A DNA stretch of 64,000 bases from Allorhizobium ampelinum S4 (GTDB lineage Bacteria; Pseudomonadota; Alphaproteobacteria; Rhizobiales; Rhizobiaceae): assembly GCF_000016285.1 (NCBI RefSeq), contig NC_011989.1:809001-873000 (forward strand), given 5' to 3'. Below are positions 8,616-17,739 of this stretch, piece after piece. Position numbers and translations under genes: made by a program. The notes under the pieces were generated by a model. That model did not search any database, had not been told where the DNA came from, and saw only the letters and a program-made list of their open reading frames with translations. How positions within the stretch are numbered: the first letter of the stretch is position 1; each line of letters starts with the position of its first letter.

Positions 8616-10799
8616 ATGGTGTCTACTTATATCGGTTATGATCTTGTCAATCGCGATATGAAAGCGAGCCTGAAGCGTGTGTCTCAGGAGCCTGAGGTGG
8701 CCCGCGAGCAGAAATATTACCAGGAGAATATCGGCAAGGTCAAAACCGTCGACGACTTCATGAACGACGACCGGCTCTACCAATATACGATGAAGGCCAA
8801 CGGCCTGGAAGACATGACCTATGCCAAGGCCTTCATGAAGAAGGTGCTGGAAAGCGATCTGTCCGACGAAGACAGCTATGCCAACAAACTGGCCGACGAC
8901 CGTTACCGCGATTTTGCCCGGTCCTTCAATTTTTCCGCCGAGACCGCCGATATCCAGACCGACAAGCAGGAAGAGGATGTGATTGGCCTTTACAAGCAAT
9001 CGCTTGTCACCGAAGGCGACGATGCCAAGGAAGAGGTGCAATATTACGATTCCGCTATCGACAAGGTCACCAATGTCGATGACCTCTTGAAGAACAGTCG
9101 CCTGACCAAATTCGTGCTGGAATCCTATGGGCTCGACACCAAATATTATTCCACCGACCATTTGAAAAAGGTCCTGACCAGCGATGTCAACGACAGTACC
9201 AGTTACGTCAATACGCTGACCACCAACAAGTCGGATTACGTGAATATCGCCAAAGCATTTTCCTTCAATACCGACGGTTCGCTGAAAAATGCCACGGCCC
9301 AGACCTCCGATCAGAAAACGGCGATGGAAGATCTTTATCTGGAGGAAGTCCCCAGCACCGAGACCGCCTACCAGGCCGAGCGCGAAGCCGCCTACTACAA
9401 GGAAAAGATCGCCACTGTCACCAAGGCCTCGGATATAACAGGGGATTCGCGGCTGTTCAGCTATGTGAAGACAGCGCTGGGCATGGACAAGAACACGCTG
9501 AAATCCACCTTTGAGAATATCGTCACCAGCGATCTCAACGATGCCAACAGCTATGCCAATACCCAGGGCAAGGTGAAGGGAGAGTACGCCAAGATCGCCG
9601 CGATGTTTAACTTCGACACCAGCGGTAATGCCACCGCGGGTAACGCCCAGAGCGAGACCCAGCTTTCCCAGACGGCGACTGCCTACATGACCAATTACGA
9701 TGACGAGGACCAGGCCAATCTCAGTTCCCTGACCACCTATTATTCCACGCAGATGAAATCCATTACCAAGGTTGATGACCTGCTCGGCAATGAGAAAATC
9801 TACGATATGGTCATGAAGGCCTATGGTATCGAAACGGACGAGTTTTCCAAGGCGGACCTGAAAAAGGTTCTGACCAGCGATATGAATGATCCCAAGAGCT
9901 ATGCCAACAAGACCAGGGATGAGCGGCTGATCAGCCTGGCTTCCGCCTTCAATTTCAAGGAGGATGGGACCGCTGACGTGCCGCTTCTGGCCCAATCGGA
10001 GCGCACCATTACCGAAGTGGCCAAGGATTATATCGTCCAGAAGACCCGCTTTCTCGAAGGCAAGGAGCAGACCGACGCCAAGACCGCGGCGGAGGAGGAT
10101 TCGAAATATTACCAGGAAAACATCGTCAAGGTGTCATCCGTCACGGATTTGCTCAAGGATCGCAAACTGGTGGATTTTGCCCTGACAGCGCAGGGGCTTG
10201 ACCCGAAAGATGTCAGCGACGACATGCTCAAGCAGTTGTTTTCATCTGATCTCACCGATCCGAAGAGCTTTGCCAACACCCAGGCCGACGAGGGCTATGC
10301 GAAATTCGTCGCCTCCTATAATTTTGACAGTAGCGGCAAGATTTCCCAGGAAAATGCCGATGGTGTGCAGAACCGCAGTGAGACCTTTAACACCGAAAAT
10401 CTCTATCTGCACCAGACCCTTGAAAACGAACAGGGCGAAAGCGATCAGGGTGTGCGCCTTGCCCTTTACTGGGATCGCATGTCGTCGACCATTACCTCGG
10501 CCTATGACATTCTCGGCGATACAGCGCTGCTGGAAGTGTTCCGCACCGCCTATAGCCTGCCCAGCGACATGAGCAATATGGATATCGAGCAGCAGAAAAA
10601 GGTCATTGAGAAGAAAATGGACCTGAAGGATCTGAGTGATCCTGAAAAGCAGAAGAAATTCCTGCAACGCTTTACGGCCATGTACGATCTGGAGAACAAT
10701 ACCGGCTCCTCGGCCAATGCCGCGCTGACCATTCTCGGCGGCAGCTCTTCGACCAGCGGTATCAGTGCCAGCCTGCTGGAATCTGTCAACAGCCTGTAA
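8616..10799 (+). CDS. Large DUF1217 repeat protein
   Basis: A 727-residue soluble, acidic protein made of six tandem units of about 110-120 residues starting near residues 34, 143, 260, 375, 498 and 617. Each unit opens with YY..., continues with a V-x-S/T-V/A-x-D-L/F element, then a GL/GM segment, then SDLxDxxSYANT and an aromatic F-N-F/S-F end. The sixth unit is divergent. DUF1217 proteins are known from rhizobial flagellar gene regions, where the usual protein is shorter; no flagellar gene is adjacent here. The ATG at 8616 follows GAGGAA. The low cysteine and high Asp/Lys content suggests an extracellular or structural role, which is inference only. Confidence 0.85.
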   Translation: MVSTYIGYDLVNRDMKASLKRVSQEPEVAREQKYYQENIGKVKTVDDFMNDDRLYQYTMKANGLEDMTYAKAFMKKVLESDLSDEDSYANKLADDRYRDFARSFNFSAETADIQTDKQEEDVIGLYKQSLVTEGDDAKEEVQYYDSAIDKVTNVDDLLKNSRLTKFVLESYGLDTKYYSTDHLKKVLTSDVNDSTSYVNTLTTNKSDYVNIAKAFSFNTDGSLKNATAQTSDQKTAMEDLYLEEVPSTETAYQAEREAAYYKEKIATVTKASDITGDSRLFSYVKTALGMDKNTLKSTFENIVTSDLNDANSYANTQGKVKGEYAKIAAMFNFDTSGNATAGNAQSETQLSQTATAYMTNYDDEDQANLSSLTTYYSTQMKSITKVDDLLGNEKIYDMVMKAYGIETDEFSKADLKKVLTSDMNDPKSYANKTRDERLISLASAFNFKEDGTADVPLLAQSERTITEVAKDYIVQKTRFLEGKEQTDAKTAAEEDSKYYQENIVKVSSVTDLLKDRKLVDFALTAQGLDPKDVSDDMLKQLFSSDLTDPKSFANTQADEGYAKFVASYNFDSSGKISQENADGVQNRSETFNTENLYLHQTLENEQGESDQGVRLALYWDRMSSTITSAYDILGDTALLEVFRTAYSLPSDMSNMDIEQQKKVIEKKMDLKDLSDPEKQKKFLQRFTAMYDLENNTGSSANAALTILGGSSSTSGISASLLESVNSL

Positions 10800-10820
10800 A
10801 GACTACGCTATCTGTTATCT

Positions 10821-10853
10821 AAATCCCCTAGATCCTTCCGATTTAGGGGATTT
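10821..10853. terminator. Intrinsic terminator-like hairpin after the DUF1217 gene
   Basis: AAATCCCCTA (10821-10830) and TAGGGGATTT (10844-10853) form a perfect 10-bp stem with a 13-nt loop, 21 bp after the stop codon at 10799. The 3' arm ends in TTT followed by ATACAG, so the U-tract is short. Confidence 0.6.
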
Positions 10854-10889
10854 ATACAGTCGTTCCCGCTTGCTCTCGTCTGTCGCACT

Positions 10890-10913
10890 CGATATATCCC
10901 ATCAGATATATGG
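10890..10913 (+). promoter_or_regulatory. Putative ModE box upstream of modA
   Basis: CGATATAT and ATATATGG are separated by 8 bp just before modA. ModE operators are known to consist of two TATAT-type half sites in inverted arrangement around a short spacer. A ModE-like gene lies at the end of the same locus. Binding would repress modABC when molybdate is plentiful. Confidence 0.6.
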
Positions 10914-10931
10914 AGTAAAAGGGAGCATGAG

Positions 10932-11750
10932 ATGAAAGTGGGTTGGGAAATGATGGCCAAAGCCAGAACAACAATCATGGATCGGCTGCCAGCAATCTTG
11001 ACGGCTTTGATGCTCTTTGTCGCTCCCCAGGCGTTTGCCGCCGACCGTAGCCTGACGGTATTCGCCGCCGCCAGCCTGAAAGAAACGATGAGCAAGATTG
11101 CCGATGACTGGAAAGCCGAGACCGGTCGGGAGGTCAAGCTGTCCTTCGCCGCCTCCTCGGCGCTGGCAAAACAGATTGATGAAGGCGCCCCCGCCGACTT
11201 GTTCATCTCCGCTGACCTCAACTGGATGGACCATCTCGACAAGGGCGGCGAACTTGTGCCGGGCAGCCGTGTCAACCTGCTGGGCAACCGGATCGTGCTG
11301 GTGGGGGCGTCTTCTTCCACGGTCACGACAAAAATTGCCCCCGGCTTCGATCTGGCCGGGCTTTTGGGGGATGAGCGGCTGGCCATGGGCAATGTTTCCT
11401 CGGTGCCCGCCGGTGTCTATGGCAAAGCGGCGCTGGAAAATCTCGGCGTTTGGGAAAGCGTCAAGGACAAGGTTGCACAGGCCGATAATGTCCGCGCCGC
11501 ATTGCTGCTGGTGTCGCGTCAGGAAGCGCCGCTCGGCATTGTCTATGAAACAGATGCCAGGGTTGATCCAGGCGTGAAGATCCTCGACCGTTTCCCGGAA
11601 AATTCCCATCCGGCCATCGTCTATCCAGCCGCGGTGCTGAAGGCCTCCACCAATCCCGATGCCAAGGCGTTTCTCGCCTATCTGCAATCGGTGACAGCTT
11701 CGAATGTGTTCCGGACTGCTGGGTTTACGGTGTTGGCGAAGATCAATTGA
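10932..11750 (+). CDS. modA: Molybdate ABC transporter substrate-binding protein
   Basis: Periplasmic molybdate/tungstate-binding protein of 272 residues. A signal peptide ends at about PQAFA/AD (residues 34-38), followed by the family start SLTVFAAASLKETM. Also typical are FAASSALAKQIDEGAPADLF and the late SVPAGVYGKAAL. GGGAG six bases before the ATG at 10932 supports this start over Met16. It heads modABC, with 31 bp to modB. Confidence 0.95.
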   Translation: MKVGWEMMAKARTTIMDRLPAILTALMLFVAPQAFAADRSLTVFAAASLKETMSKIADDWKAETGREVKLSFAASSALAKQIDEGAPADLFISADLNWMDHLDKGGELVPGSRVNLLGNRIVLVGASSSTVTTKIAPGFDLAGLLGDERLAMGNVSSVPAGVYGKAALENLGVWESVKDKVAQADNVRAALLLVSRQEAPLGIVYETDARVDPGVKILDRFPENSHPAIVYPAAVLKASTNPDAKAFLAYLQSVTASNVFRTAGFTVLAKIN

Positions 11751-11781
11751 CAAATCCTGTCGATCTGTGGCCCGTTGAGCC

Positions 11782-12477
11782 ATGATTGACGCGCTCTCCG
11801 CTGATGAAACCACCGCGATCCTGCTCAGCCTGAAAGTGGCGCTGACGGCGGTTGCCGTCTCGCTGCCGCTTGGTATCGGCATGGCCTGGTTGTTGTCGCG
11901 CACCTCTTTCCTAGGCCGCAGCCTGCTGGATGGGTTGGTGCATCTGCCGTTGATCCTGCCGCCTGTTGTCACCGGCTATCTGCTGCTGATCACCTTCGGG
12001 CGGCGCGGCGCGGTCGGCGCCTTTCTGGATCAATGGTTCGGCCTGGTGTTTTCCTTTCGCTGGACAGGGGCGGCGCTCGCCTCGGGCATTATGGGCTTTC
12101 CCTTGATGGTGCGCGCCATCCGCCTGTCATTGGACGGGGTGGACCGCAAGCTGGAAACGGCAGCAGCCACGCTCGGCGCATCGCCGATCATGGTGTTCTT
12201 CACCGTGACCCTGCCGCTGATCCTGCCTGGTATCGCGGCTGGTGCCGTGTTGGCCTTTGCCAAGGCAATGGGTGAGTTTGGCGCGACGATTACCTTCGTG
12301 TCGAATATTCCCGGCGAAACCCAGACCCTGTCCGCCGCCATCTATACCTATACCCAGGTGCCGGGCGGCGATGCCGGGGCTTTGCGGCTGACGCTGGTCT
12401 CTGTCGTCCTGTCACTGCTGGCGCTGCTTGCCTCCGAGCTGCTGACCCGGCGGTTGACCGTGCGGATGGCGGGCTGA
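11782..12477 (+). CDS. modB: Molybdate ABC transporter permease
   Basis: Inner-membrane permease of 231 residues with about five to six helices. The cytoplasmic coupling loop LGASPIMVFFTVTLPLILPG carries the EAA-like permease signature that contacts ModC. LPPVVTGYLLL in the second helix region is characteristic of ModB. Its stop overlaps the modC start by one base (TGATG). Confidence 0.95.
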   Translation: MIDALSADETTAILLSLKVALTAVAVSLPLGIGMAWLLSRTSFLGRSLLDGLVHLPLILPPVVTGYLLLITFGRRGAVGAFLDQWFGLVFSFRWTGAALASGIMGFPLMVRAIRLSLDGVDRKLETAAATLGASPIMVFFTVTLPLILPGIAAGAVLAFAKAMGEFGATITFVSNIPGETQTLSAAIYTYTQVPGGDAGALRLTLVSVVLSLLALLASELLTRRLTVRMAG

Positions 12478-13571
12478 TGCTGGAAATCGATATCCGCCAC
12501 CGCCAGGGAATGTTTGACCTTGAAGCCGATCTTCAACTGGGGCCGGGGTTGACGGCACTGTTTGGCCCATCCGGATCGGGCAAGACCACGATGATCAATG
12601 CCGTCGCTGGGTTGATCCGCCCCGATCACGGAAGGATCACCTTCGATGGTCGGATCTGGAGCGATGCGCAAAACGGCACTTTCCTGCCACCGCATCGCCG
12701 CCGGATCGGCTATGTCTTCCAGGAGGCGCGGCTTTTCCCACACTTGAGCGTGCGGGCCAATCTCACCTATGGCCGGTATTTCACCCCGAAAGCCGAACGG
12801 CGCGAAGACTTGTCCCGGATCTGCGATCTGCTCGGGATTACCGATTTGCTGGACCGTGCGCCTAATGGGCTGTCGGGTGGAGAAAAGCAGCGGGTGGCCA
12901 TTGCCCGCGCCCTGATGGCCAGCCCGAAACTGCTGCTGATGGACGAACCCCTGTCGGCGCTGGACGCCGCCCTCAAGGCACAGATCCTGCCTTATATCGA
13001 GCGGATTCGCGATGAGGCGGGGGTGCCAATCCTCTATGTCAGCCATGCGGTTGAGGAAGTCACCCGGCTGGCCAGCCGGGTGGTGACAATGACCAAAGGC
13101 TGTGCTGCAAGGGTGGACGCGGGCGAGGGGGCTTTGCTTCATCTGCCAAGGCTCGGCGACAGCCGCCCCGGCAGCTTCCTGCATGCAGAGGTCAGCGGCC
13201 ACGCCCGCGAGGAAGGCCTGACGCTGGCGACAAGCCCTGCGGGTCCGCTCTACCTGAAATATGCCGATCTACCCATTGGCACCCCGATCCGCCTGTTCGT
13301 CGCCGCCAGCGATCTGGTGTTGGCGACCGGTGAGACAGGTCAGCTTTCCACCCTCAATCGCTTGTCAGGCAGGGTACAGGCGATTTTCGAGACAGGCCCC
13401 GGCATCGTCGTCAGGGTCGACTGCTCCGGCCAGGTCATCGACGCCGAAATCACCCGCCGCTCGCTGGCCGCCCTGGATCTGGCACCCGGCAAGCCGGTTT
13501 CGGTGCTGTTCAAGGCGGTTTCGGTGGAGGCGGGAGGTGTTTATCGGCTGCGGACGGAGCCTTTGGGTTGA
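12477..13571 (+). CDS. modC: Molybdate ABC transporter ATP-binding protein
   Basis: ATPase of 364 residues that powers molybdate import. Visible motifs are Walker A GPSGSGKTT near residue 30, signature LSGGEKQRVAIARAL near 130, Walker B LLLMDEP near 150, and the switch His in VSHAVEE. The C-terminal third (about 290-360) is a Mop/TOBE-type oxyanion-binding domain (LSGRVQAIFETGPGIVVRVDC). It is translationally coupled to modB and converges on modE, with 31 bp between the stops. Confidence 0.95.
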   Translation: MLEIDIRHRQGMFDLEADLQLGPGLTALFGPSGSGKTTMINAVAGLIRPDHGRITFDGRIWSDAQNGTFLPPHRRRIGYVFQEARLFPHLSVRANLTYGRYFTPKAERREDLSRICDLLGITDLLDRAPNGLSGGEKQRVAIARALMASPKLLLMDEPLSALDAALKAQILPYIERIRDEAGVPILYVSHAVEEVTRLASRVVTMTKGCAARVDAGEGALLHLPRLGDSRPGSFLHAEVSGHAREEGLTLATSPAGPLYLKYADLPIGTPIRLFVAASDLVLATGETGQLSTLNRLSGRVQAIFETGPGIVVRVDCSGQVIDAEITRRSLAALDLAPGKPVSVLFKAVSVEAGGVYRLRTEPLG

Positions 13572-13602
13572 ACCAGGGGCCTTCGTATGAGGGCCTGCTA
13601 CA

Positions 13603-14001
13603 TCACTCAGGTGGCGCCAACTCTTTCGCCGCCATCGCCTCCAACCAGGCGAGATCCTCGGCCAGTGTGTTACGGATAGTGGCATCCATAGCTTGCGCCC
13701 GCGCCAGCAAAGCCTCGCCAAAGGGTGTAAGAACTGCGCCGCCGCCGCTTTTGCCGCCGTGGCGGGTGGCGATGGAGGGCTCCCTAAACATCCGGTTGAT
13801 TTCGTCGGCCAAAAGCCAGGCACGGCGGTAGGACATGCCCATCGCAGCGCCCGCCGCGCGGATCGAGCCATGCTGGCCGATCAGCTGTAGCAATTGCACC
13901 TTGCCCGGCCCAAGCCGCGCGCCATTGGCCAGATCGATCCTGAACAGCACCTTGTCTGATGCCGGGCGCGGATCGTCGTGGGAAGGCACTGTGTCTGCCA
14001 T
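13603..14001 (-). CDS. modE: Single-domain ModE-like winged-helix regulator
   Basis: A 132-residue protein matching only the N-terminal winged-helix domain of ModE: ARLGPGKVQLLQLIGQHGSI, then RAAGAAMGMSYRRAWLLADE (recognition helix) and GGKSGGGAVLTPFGEALLAR. E. coli ModE is about twice this length because it has two C-terminal Mop/TOBE molybdate-binding domains, which are absent here. Its start overlaps the stop of the FAD oxidase gene by one base, so it is read from the tsaC/oxidase operon and not with modABC. Repression of modABC is inferred from proximity and the ModE-like box. Confidence 0.85.
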   Translation of the reverse strand: MADTVPSHDDPRPASDKVLFRIDLANGARLGPGKVQLLQLIGQHGSIRAAGAAMGMSYRRAWLLADEINRMFREPSIATRHGGKSGGGAVLTPFGEALLARAQAMDATIRNTLAEDLAWLEAMAAKELAPPE

Positions 14002-15431
14002 CAGCCGGGCACCACTTTGCCCGGGTTCATGATGCCGGCGGGGTCGAAGGCCTGCTTGATGCGGGTCATCAGCACGGTTTCGATGTCCGGTCTTGTCTGC
14101 GCCAGTTCCTGGCGTTTCAGCTGGCCGACGCCATGTTCGGCCGAAATCGAGCCGCCATGGGCGCGGACGATATCATGCACGACCTTGTTGATTTCGCGCC
14201 AGCGGCCAATAAATTGCGCCTTGTCGGCGCCGATGGGCTGGCTGATGTTGTAATGGATATTACCATCGCCCAGATGGCCGAACGCGCAAACCCGTGCGCC
14301 GGGCATGGCGGCGAGCACGGCTGCTTCCGCTTGCCGCATGAAGGCTGGAACCTGGGCAATTGGCACGGAAATATCATGCTTGATCGAGCCGCCTTCCGGC
14401 TTTTGCGCATCCGACATGCTTTCGCGCATGTGCCAGAGCGCCTTTTGCTGGGCGACCGAACCGGCGACCACGGCATCTTCGATCAGCCCGGCCTCTACGC
14501 CCTGTTCCAGCACGTCATGCAGCATGGTTTTCGCCGTCTCTGCCGCATCGGAGGTGGAAATATCGATCAGCACATACCACTCATGGGCAGAACTCAGCGG
14601 ATCGCGCACGCCTGGAATATGACGGCTGGTGAAGTCGATGCCGATGCGCGGGATCAGCTCGAAGCCGGTCAGCGCCGGACCGCAGAGCGCACCGGCCTTT
14701 TCAAACAGCGCCAAGGCTTCCACCGGCGATTTCAAGCCGACAAAACCCACTTCATGGCCAAGGGGTTGCGGATAGAGTTTCAGCACGGCTCCGGTAATCA
14801 CCCCAAGCGTGCCTTCCGCGCCGATAAACAGGTCGCGCAGGTCGTAGCCGCTATTGTCCTTTTTCAATCGCCGCAAGCCGTTCCAGATCTCGCCGGTTGG
14901 CAGCACCACTTCGAGGCCCAGGCATAGTTGGCGCATATTGCCATAGACCAGCACGGCGGTGCCGCCAGCATTGGTGGCGAGATTGCCGCCGATCCGGCAG
15001 GAGCCTTCCGAACCGAGCGACAGCGGAAACAGCCGGTTGACGTCGGCGGCTGCCTTCTGGATGTCGGCCAGGATACAACCCGCATCGGCGACGATCACAT
15101 TGCCGACCGGATCAACCTCACGAACCTTGTTCATACGCTCCAGTGACAGAAGAATATCGCTGGAATTATCGCGCGGCACCTGTCCGCCGACCAGACCGGT
15201 GCCGCCACTGACCGGCACGATCGGGCTTTTCGTCTCGCTGGCCAGCGCTAGGATCCTGGAGACCTCTTCGGTGGAGCCGGGTTTTAGCACCAGCGGCGAG
15301 GCACCATGGTAAAGGCCACGGTTTTCGGTGAGATAGGGGGTGATATCAGCCTGATCGGTCAAGGCATTTGTGGGGCCGACAATGGCGATGAACCGCTCGA
15401 GCAGAGCGGCGGAAAGGGGCATGTCAGTCAT
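14001..15431 (-). CDS. FAD-linked 2-hydroxyacid dehydrogenase (GlcD/D2HGDH-like)
   Basis: Oxidises a 2-hydroxy acid such as D-lactate, glycolate or D-2-hydroxyglutarate using FAD. The 476-residue protein has the FAD_binding_4 (PCMH) domain in its first half, with VPVSGGTGLVGGQVP near residue 75 and GGNLATNAGG near 145. The second half has the FAD-oxidase C-terminal domain with GHLGDGNIHYN and ISAEHGVGQLKR, which contain conserved metal and substrate ligands. The precise substrate cannot be set. It lies 55 bp downstream of tsaC and overlaps modE. Confidence 0.88.
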   Translation of the reverse strand: MTDMPLSAALLERFIAIVGPTNALTDQADITPYLTENRGLYHGASPLVLKPGSTEEVSRILALASETKSPIVPVSGGTGLVGGQVPRDNSSDILLSLERMNKVREVDPVGNVIVADAGCILADIQKAAADVNRLFPLSLGSEGSCRIGGNLATNAGGTAVLVYGNMRQLCLGLEVVLPTGEIWNGLRRLKKDNSGYDLRDLFIGAEGTLGVITGAVLKLYPQPLGHEVGFVGLKSPVEALALFEKAGALCGPALTGFELIPRIGIDFTSRHIPGVRDPLSSAHEWYVLIDISTSDAAETAKTMLHDVLEQGVEAGLIEDAVVAGSVAQQKALWHMRESMSDAQKPEGGSIKHDISVPIAQVPAFMRQAEAAVLAAMPGARVCAFGHLGDGNIHYNISQPIGADKAQFIGRWREINKVVHDIVRAHGGSISAEHGVGQLKRQELAQTRPDIETVLMTRIKQAFDPAGIMNPGKVVPG

Positions 15432-15486
15432 GGCGTCTCGTCCTTGTTATTCTATCGCCGCACACCATCATCACGTGGTGCAGCGA

Positions 15487-16458
15487 TCATCGTGGTGCAG
15501 CGGCCCGCTCCAGCCGGTCATTGATCGCGTCTCCCAATCCATGGGTGGGAATGGCGGTGAAGGCAATGCGGGCAGCGCCGCTGGCATCGGCCCGCTTCAT
15601 GAAGCTGAACAGATTGGCGGCGGCTTCAGTAAGGTCGCCGCTAGCACTCAAATTGAGCACGAGGGCAGCCTTTTCAAGCCCTTGCGGGACGGCGGAGCCA
15701 AAAGTGATCACCGCCTCATCGGCATAAACCGAGGTTACATTCAGCCGGACAGCAGCCTCCGGGGCATAATGGGAGGCCAACATGCCCGGCGCCTCGATGA
15801 TCGCACCCGCCTTTTGCGGGCGGATCACCCGCAATCCTGTCGCCTCTTCCACCGCCTCTACTGAAAGCCCGCCGGGCCGCAGCAGCTGGATCTGGCCGTC
15901 TTCTACCTTCAGAATGGTGGATTCGACCCCGACACCCGCCGCTTCGGCATCGAGGATCAGCGGGATTTTCGCCCCCAGATCCTCCTCGACATGGGCAGCC
16001 GTGGTCGGGCTGATCTTGCCCGACGTATTGGCGCTTGGGGCGGCCAGCGGCTTGCCGAAGGCGGCAATCAGCTCTGCGGCAAAGCCCAGGGGCATGCGCA
16101 GGCCAACCGTGTCCAGCCCGGCCGTTGCCAGCGGATGTATGGCGCAGTCTGGGGCAAGCGGCACGATCAGCGTTAGCGGCCCCGGCCAGAACCGCTCCGC
16201 CAATTGCCGCGACAAGGGATCGAAGACGCCGTAGTGCTCGGCCATGGCGAGATCGGCGACATGGCAGATCAGCGGATTGAACTGCGGGCGGCCCTTGGTC
16301 TCGTAAATTCGGGTGATGGCCTGCGGATTGGTGGCATCCGCCGCCAGCCCATAGACGGTTTCTGTCGGCATGGCGATGACTTCCCCGGCCTCTAGCAGGG
16401 GCAGGGCGGCGCGGATGGCCGGTTCGGGGGATGTGATGACGGAGAGACGCTGTGCCAT
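15487..16458 (-). CDS. tsaC: L-threonylcarbamoyladenylate synthase, Sua5 type
   Basis: Makes threonylcarbamoyl-AMP from threonine, bicarbonate and ATP for the t6A37 modification of ANN-decoding tRNAs. The 323-residue protein has the YrdC domain in the first 205 residues (PTETVYGLAADAT; ETKGRPQFNPLICHV, with the nucleotide-binding Lys/Arg) and a C-terminal Sua5 domain (about 225-320). This is the longer Sua5 form, unlike the one-domain E. coli TsaC. First gene of a tsaC/oxidase/modE operon. Confidence 0.93.
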   Translation of the reverse strand: MAQRLSVITSPEPAIRAALPLLEAGEVIAMPTETVYGLAADATNPQAITRIYETKGRPQFNPLICHVADLAMAEHYGVFDPLSRQLAERFWPGPLTLIVPLAPDCAIHPLATAGLDTVGLRMPLGFAAELIAAFGKPLAAPSANTSGKISPTTAAHVEEDLGAKIPLILDAEAAGVGVESTILKVEDGQIQLLRPGGLSVEAVEEATGLRVIRPQKAGAIIEAPGMLASHYAPEAAVRLNVTSVYADEAVITFGSAVPQGLEKAALVLNLSASGDLTEAAANLFSFMKRADASGAARIAFTAIPTHGLGDAINDRLERAAAPR

Positions 16459-16666
16459 GCCTGCCTAATTACCGCTGTTTCCCCGGTGAAATAGCCTGAC
16501 GCGGCCCCCGGAGCAAATGACTTTTATGAACGCGCCTCCATCTTGCAGGCCTGCTTTTCACAGTCTCTTCACCAATCCATAAAATTTTAAATACAGCTGT
16601 AACCGAAAGAAAGAAGTGTCGCGCTACTCTGCGTGCAATCAATGATTCGATGTGGGGAAGCATCCG

Positions 16667-17737
16667 ATGCAGCCTATGAAAAATCCGGCCTCCAGCATTG
16701 CGCTGCGTGTAGCGACAGCCATGCATCAGATGGGGATCGAGGGTCTGCCGCGCAATTACGAGCTGGTCTATGAAGCCTATTCCGGTAGCAACCCGGATCT
16801 GGTGCGCGAGTTCATTGCGCTCGGCAAGGTCAAGACCCAGGATGCGCTGGACGCGCTCGGTCGCAAATATCTGCCCCATCACCATGAAGACGGTCTTCTG
16901 GCCCGTCACAATAACAAGGTACGTGCCGAAATGAGCAGCTTCATCAGCCTGCTCAACCAGGAAAAACTGTCGCTGACCGATTATGGCCGCCTGATCGGCG
17001 ACGCCACCAAGGGCATCCTGACCGACACCGACCTTGGCAACCCGGAACTGAGCCGCTCCATCCAGGCGCTGAAAGCCGCCACCGACCAGCGCGTTGCCGA
17101 AAACAGCAATGTCGTCAAAACCGTGGTGGAAAAGACCGAGCAGCTCGCCGATGTGCAGCGCGAGGCCGATCAGGTGGAACAGGCGAAATTCGTCGATCCG
17201 CTGACCGGCATGGGCAGCCGCCGTGCCTTTAATAAAGCCTTGGCAAAGGTCTATGCCAACCCGGCCCTGCCGACGCTGTGCGGCCTGGCGGTCGGTGAAA
17301 TCGACGATTTCGCCAAGCTCGCCGATCATCTTGGTCCGACGGTGACCGAGCGCTTCATCAAGCAGATCGCCAAGGTGGTAAAGGCCGTGGCCGGTAAGGA
17401 CGACCTCGCCTGCCGCTTCGACGGCAGCCGTTTCGGCCTGTTGTTCTACACCTCCGACCAGGACGAAATCAGCCGCATCGTCAACGCGGTGCGCGTCAAG
17501 CTGAAGGCCACCGCCGTGGTCAATGCCGGCTCTAACGGCTCACTCGCCGCACTCACCATGTCCTTCGGCATCTGCCTTTCCGAACAGGCCCCCAACGCCT
17601 TCGATCTGATGAGCTATTCCGAACGCGCCCTCACGGCCTCCAAATCCTCCGGCGGCGATACCGTGACCCTCTATGGCGTGACAGAAAACAGCTATGTGCC
17701 GAAGGATTGGCTGATCTACAAGCCGCATGTGGTGTGA
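16667..17737 (+). CDS. Degenerate GGDEF-domain protein
   Basis: A 356-residue cytoplasmic protein. The first 160 residues are helical and unlike known sensor domains (MHQMGIEGLPRNYELVYEAY). The GGDEF fold begins near residue 178 with the usual FVDPLTGMGSRRAF. The active-site loop reads CRFDGSRFGLL: where a cyclase has GGDEF, this has DGSRF (252-256), which lacks the catalytic acidic residue. It is therefore probably not a diguanylate cyclase; it may bind GTP, c-di-GMP or a partner. The ATG at 16667 follows GGGGAAG by six bases. A GTG at 16652 is a weaker alternative. Confidence 0.85.
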   Translation: MQPMKNPASSIALRVATAMHQMGIEGLPRNYELVYEAYSGSNPDLVREFIALGKVKTQDALDALGRKYLPHHHEDGLLARHNNKVRAEMSSFISLLNQEKLSLTDYGRLIGDATKGILTDTDLGNPELSRSIQALKAATDQRVAENSNVVKTVVEKTEQLADVQREADQVEQAKFVDPLTGMGSRRAFNKALAKVYANPALPTLCGLAVGEIDDFAKLADHLGPTVTERFIKQIAKVVKAVAGKDDLACRFDGSRFGLLFYTSDQDEISRIVNAVRVKLKATAVVNAGSNGSLAALTMSFGICLSEQAPNAFDLMSYSERALTASKSSGGDTVTLYGVTENSYVPKDWLIYKPHVV

Positions 17738-17739
17738 TG

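Noticed and set aside
8283..9995. A 570-codon open frame on the minus strand
   Set aside because: It lies antisense to the DUF1217 gene, is unusually rich in Gly, Ile, Val and His as expected for a shadow of Asp/Lys-rich codons, and matches no family.
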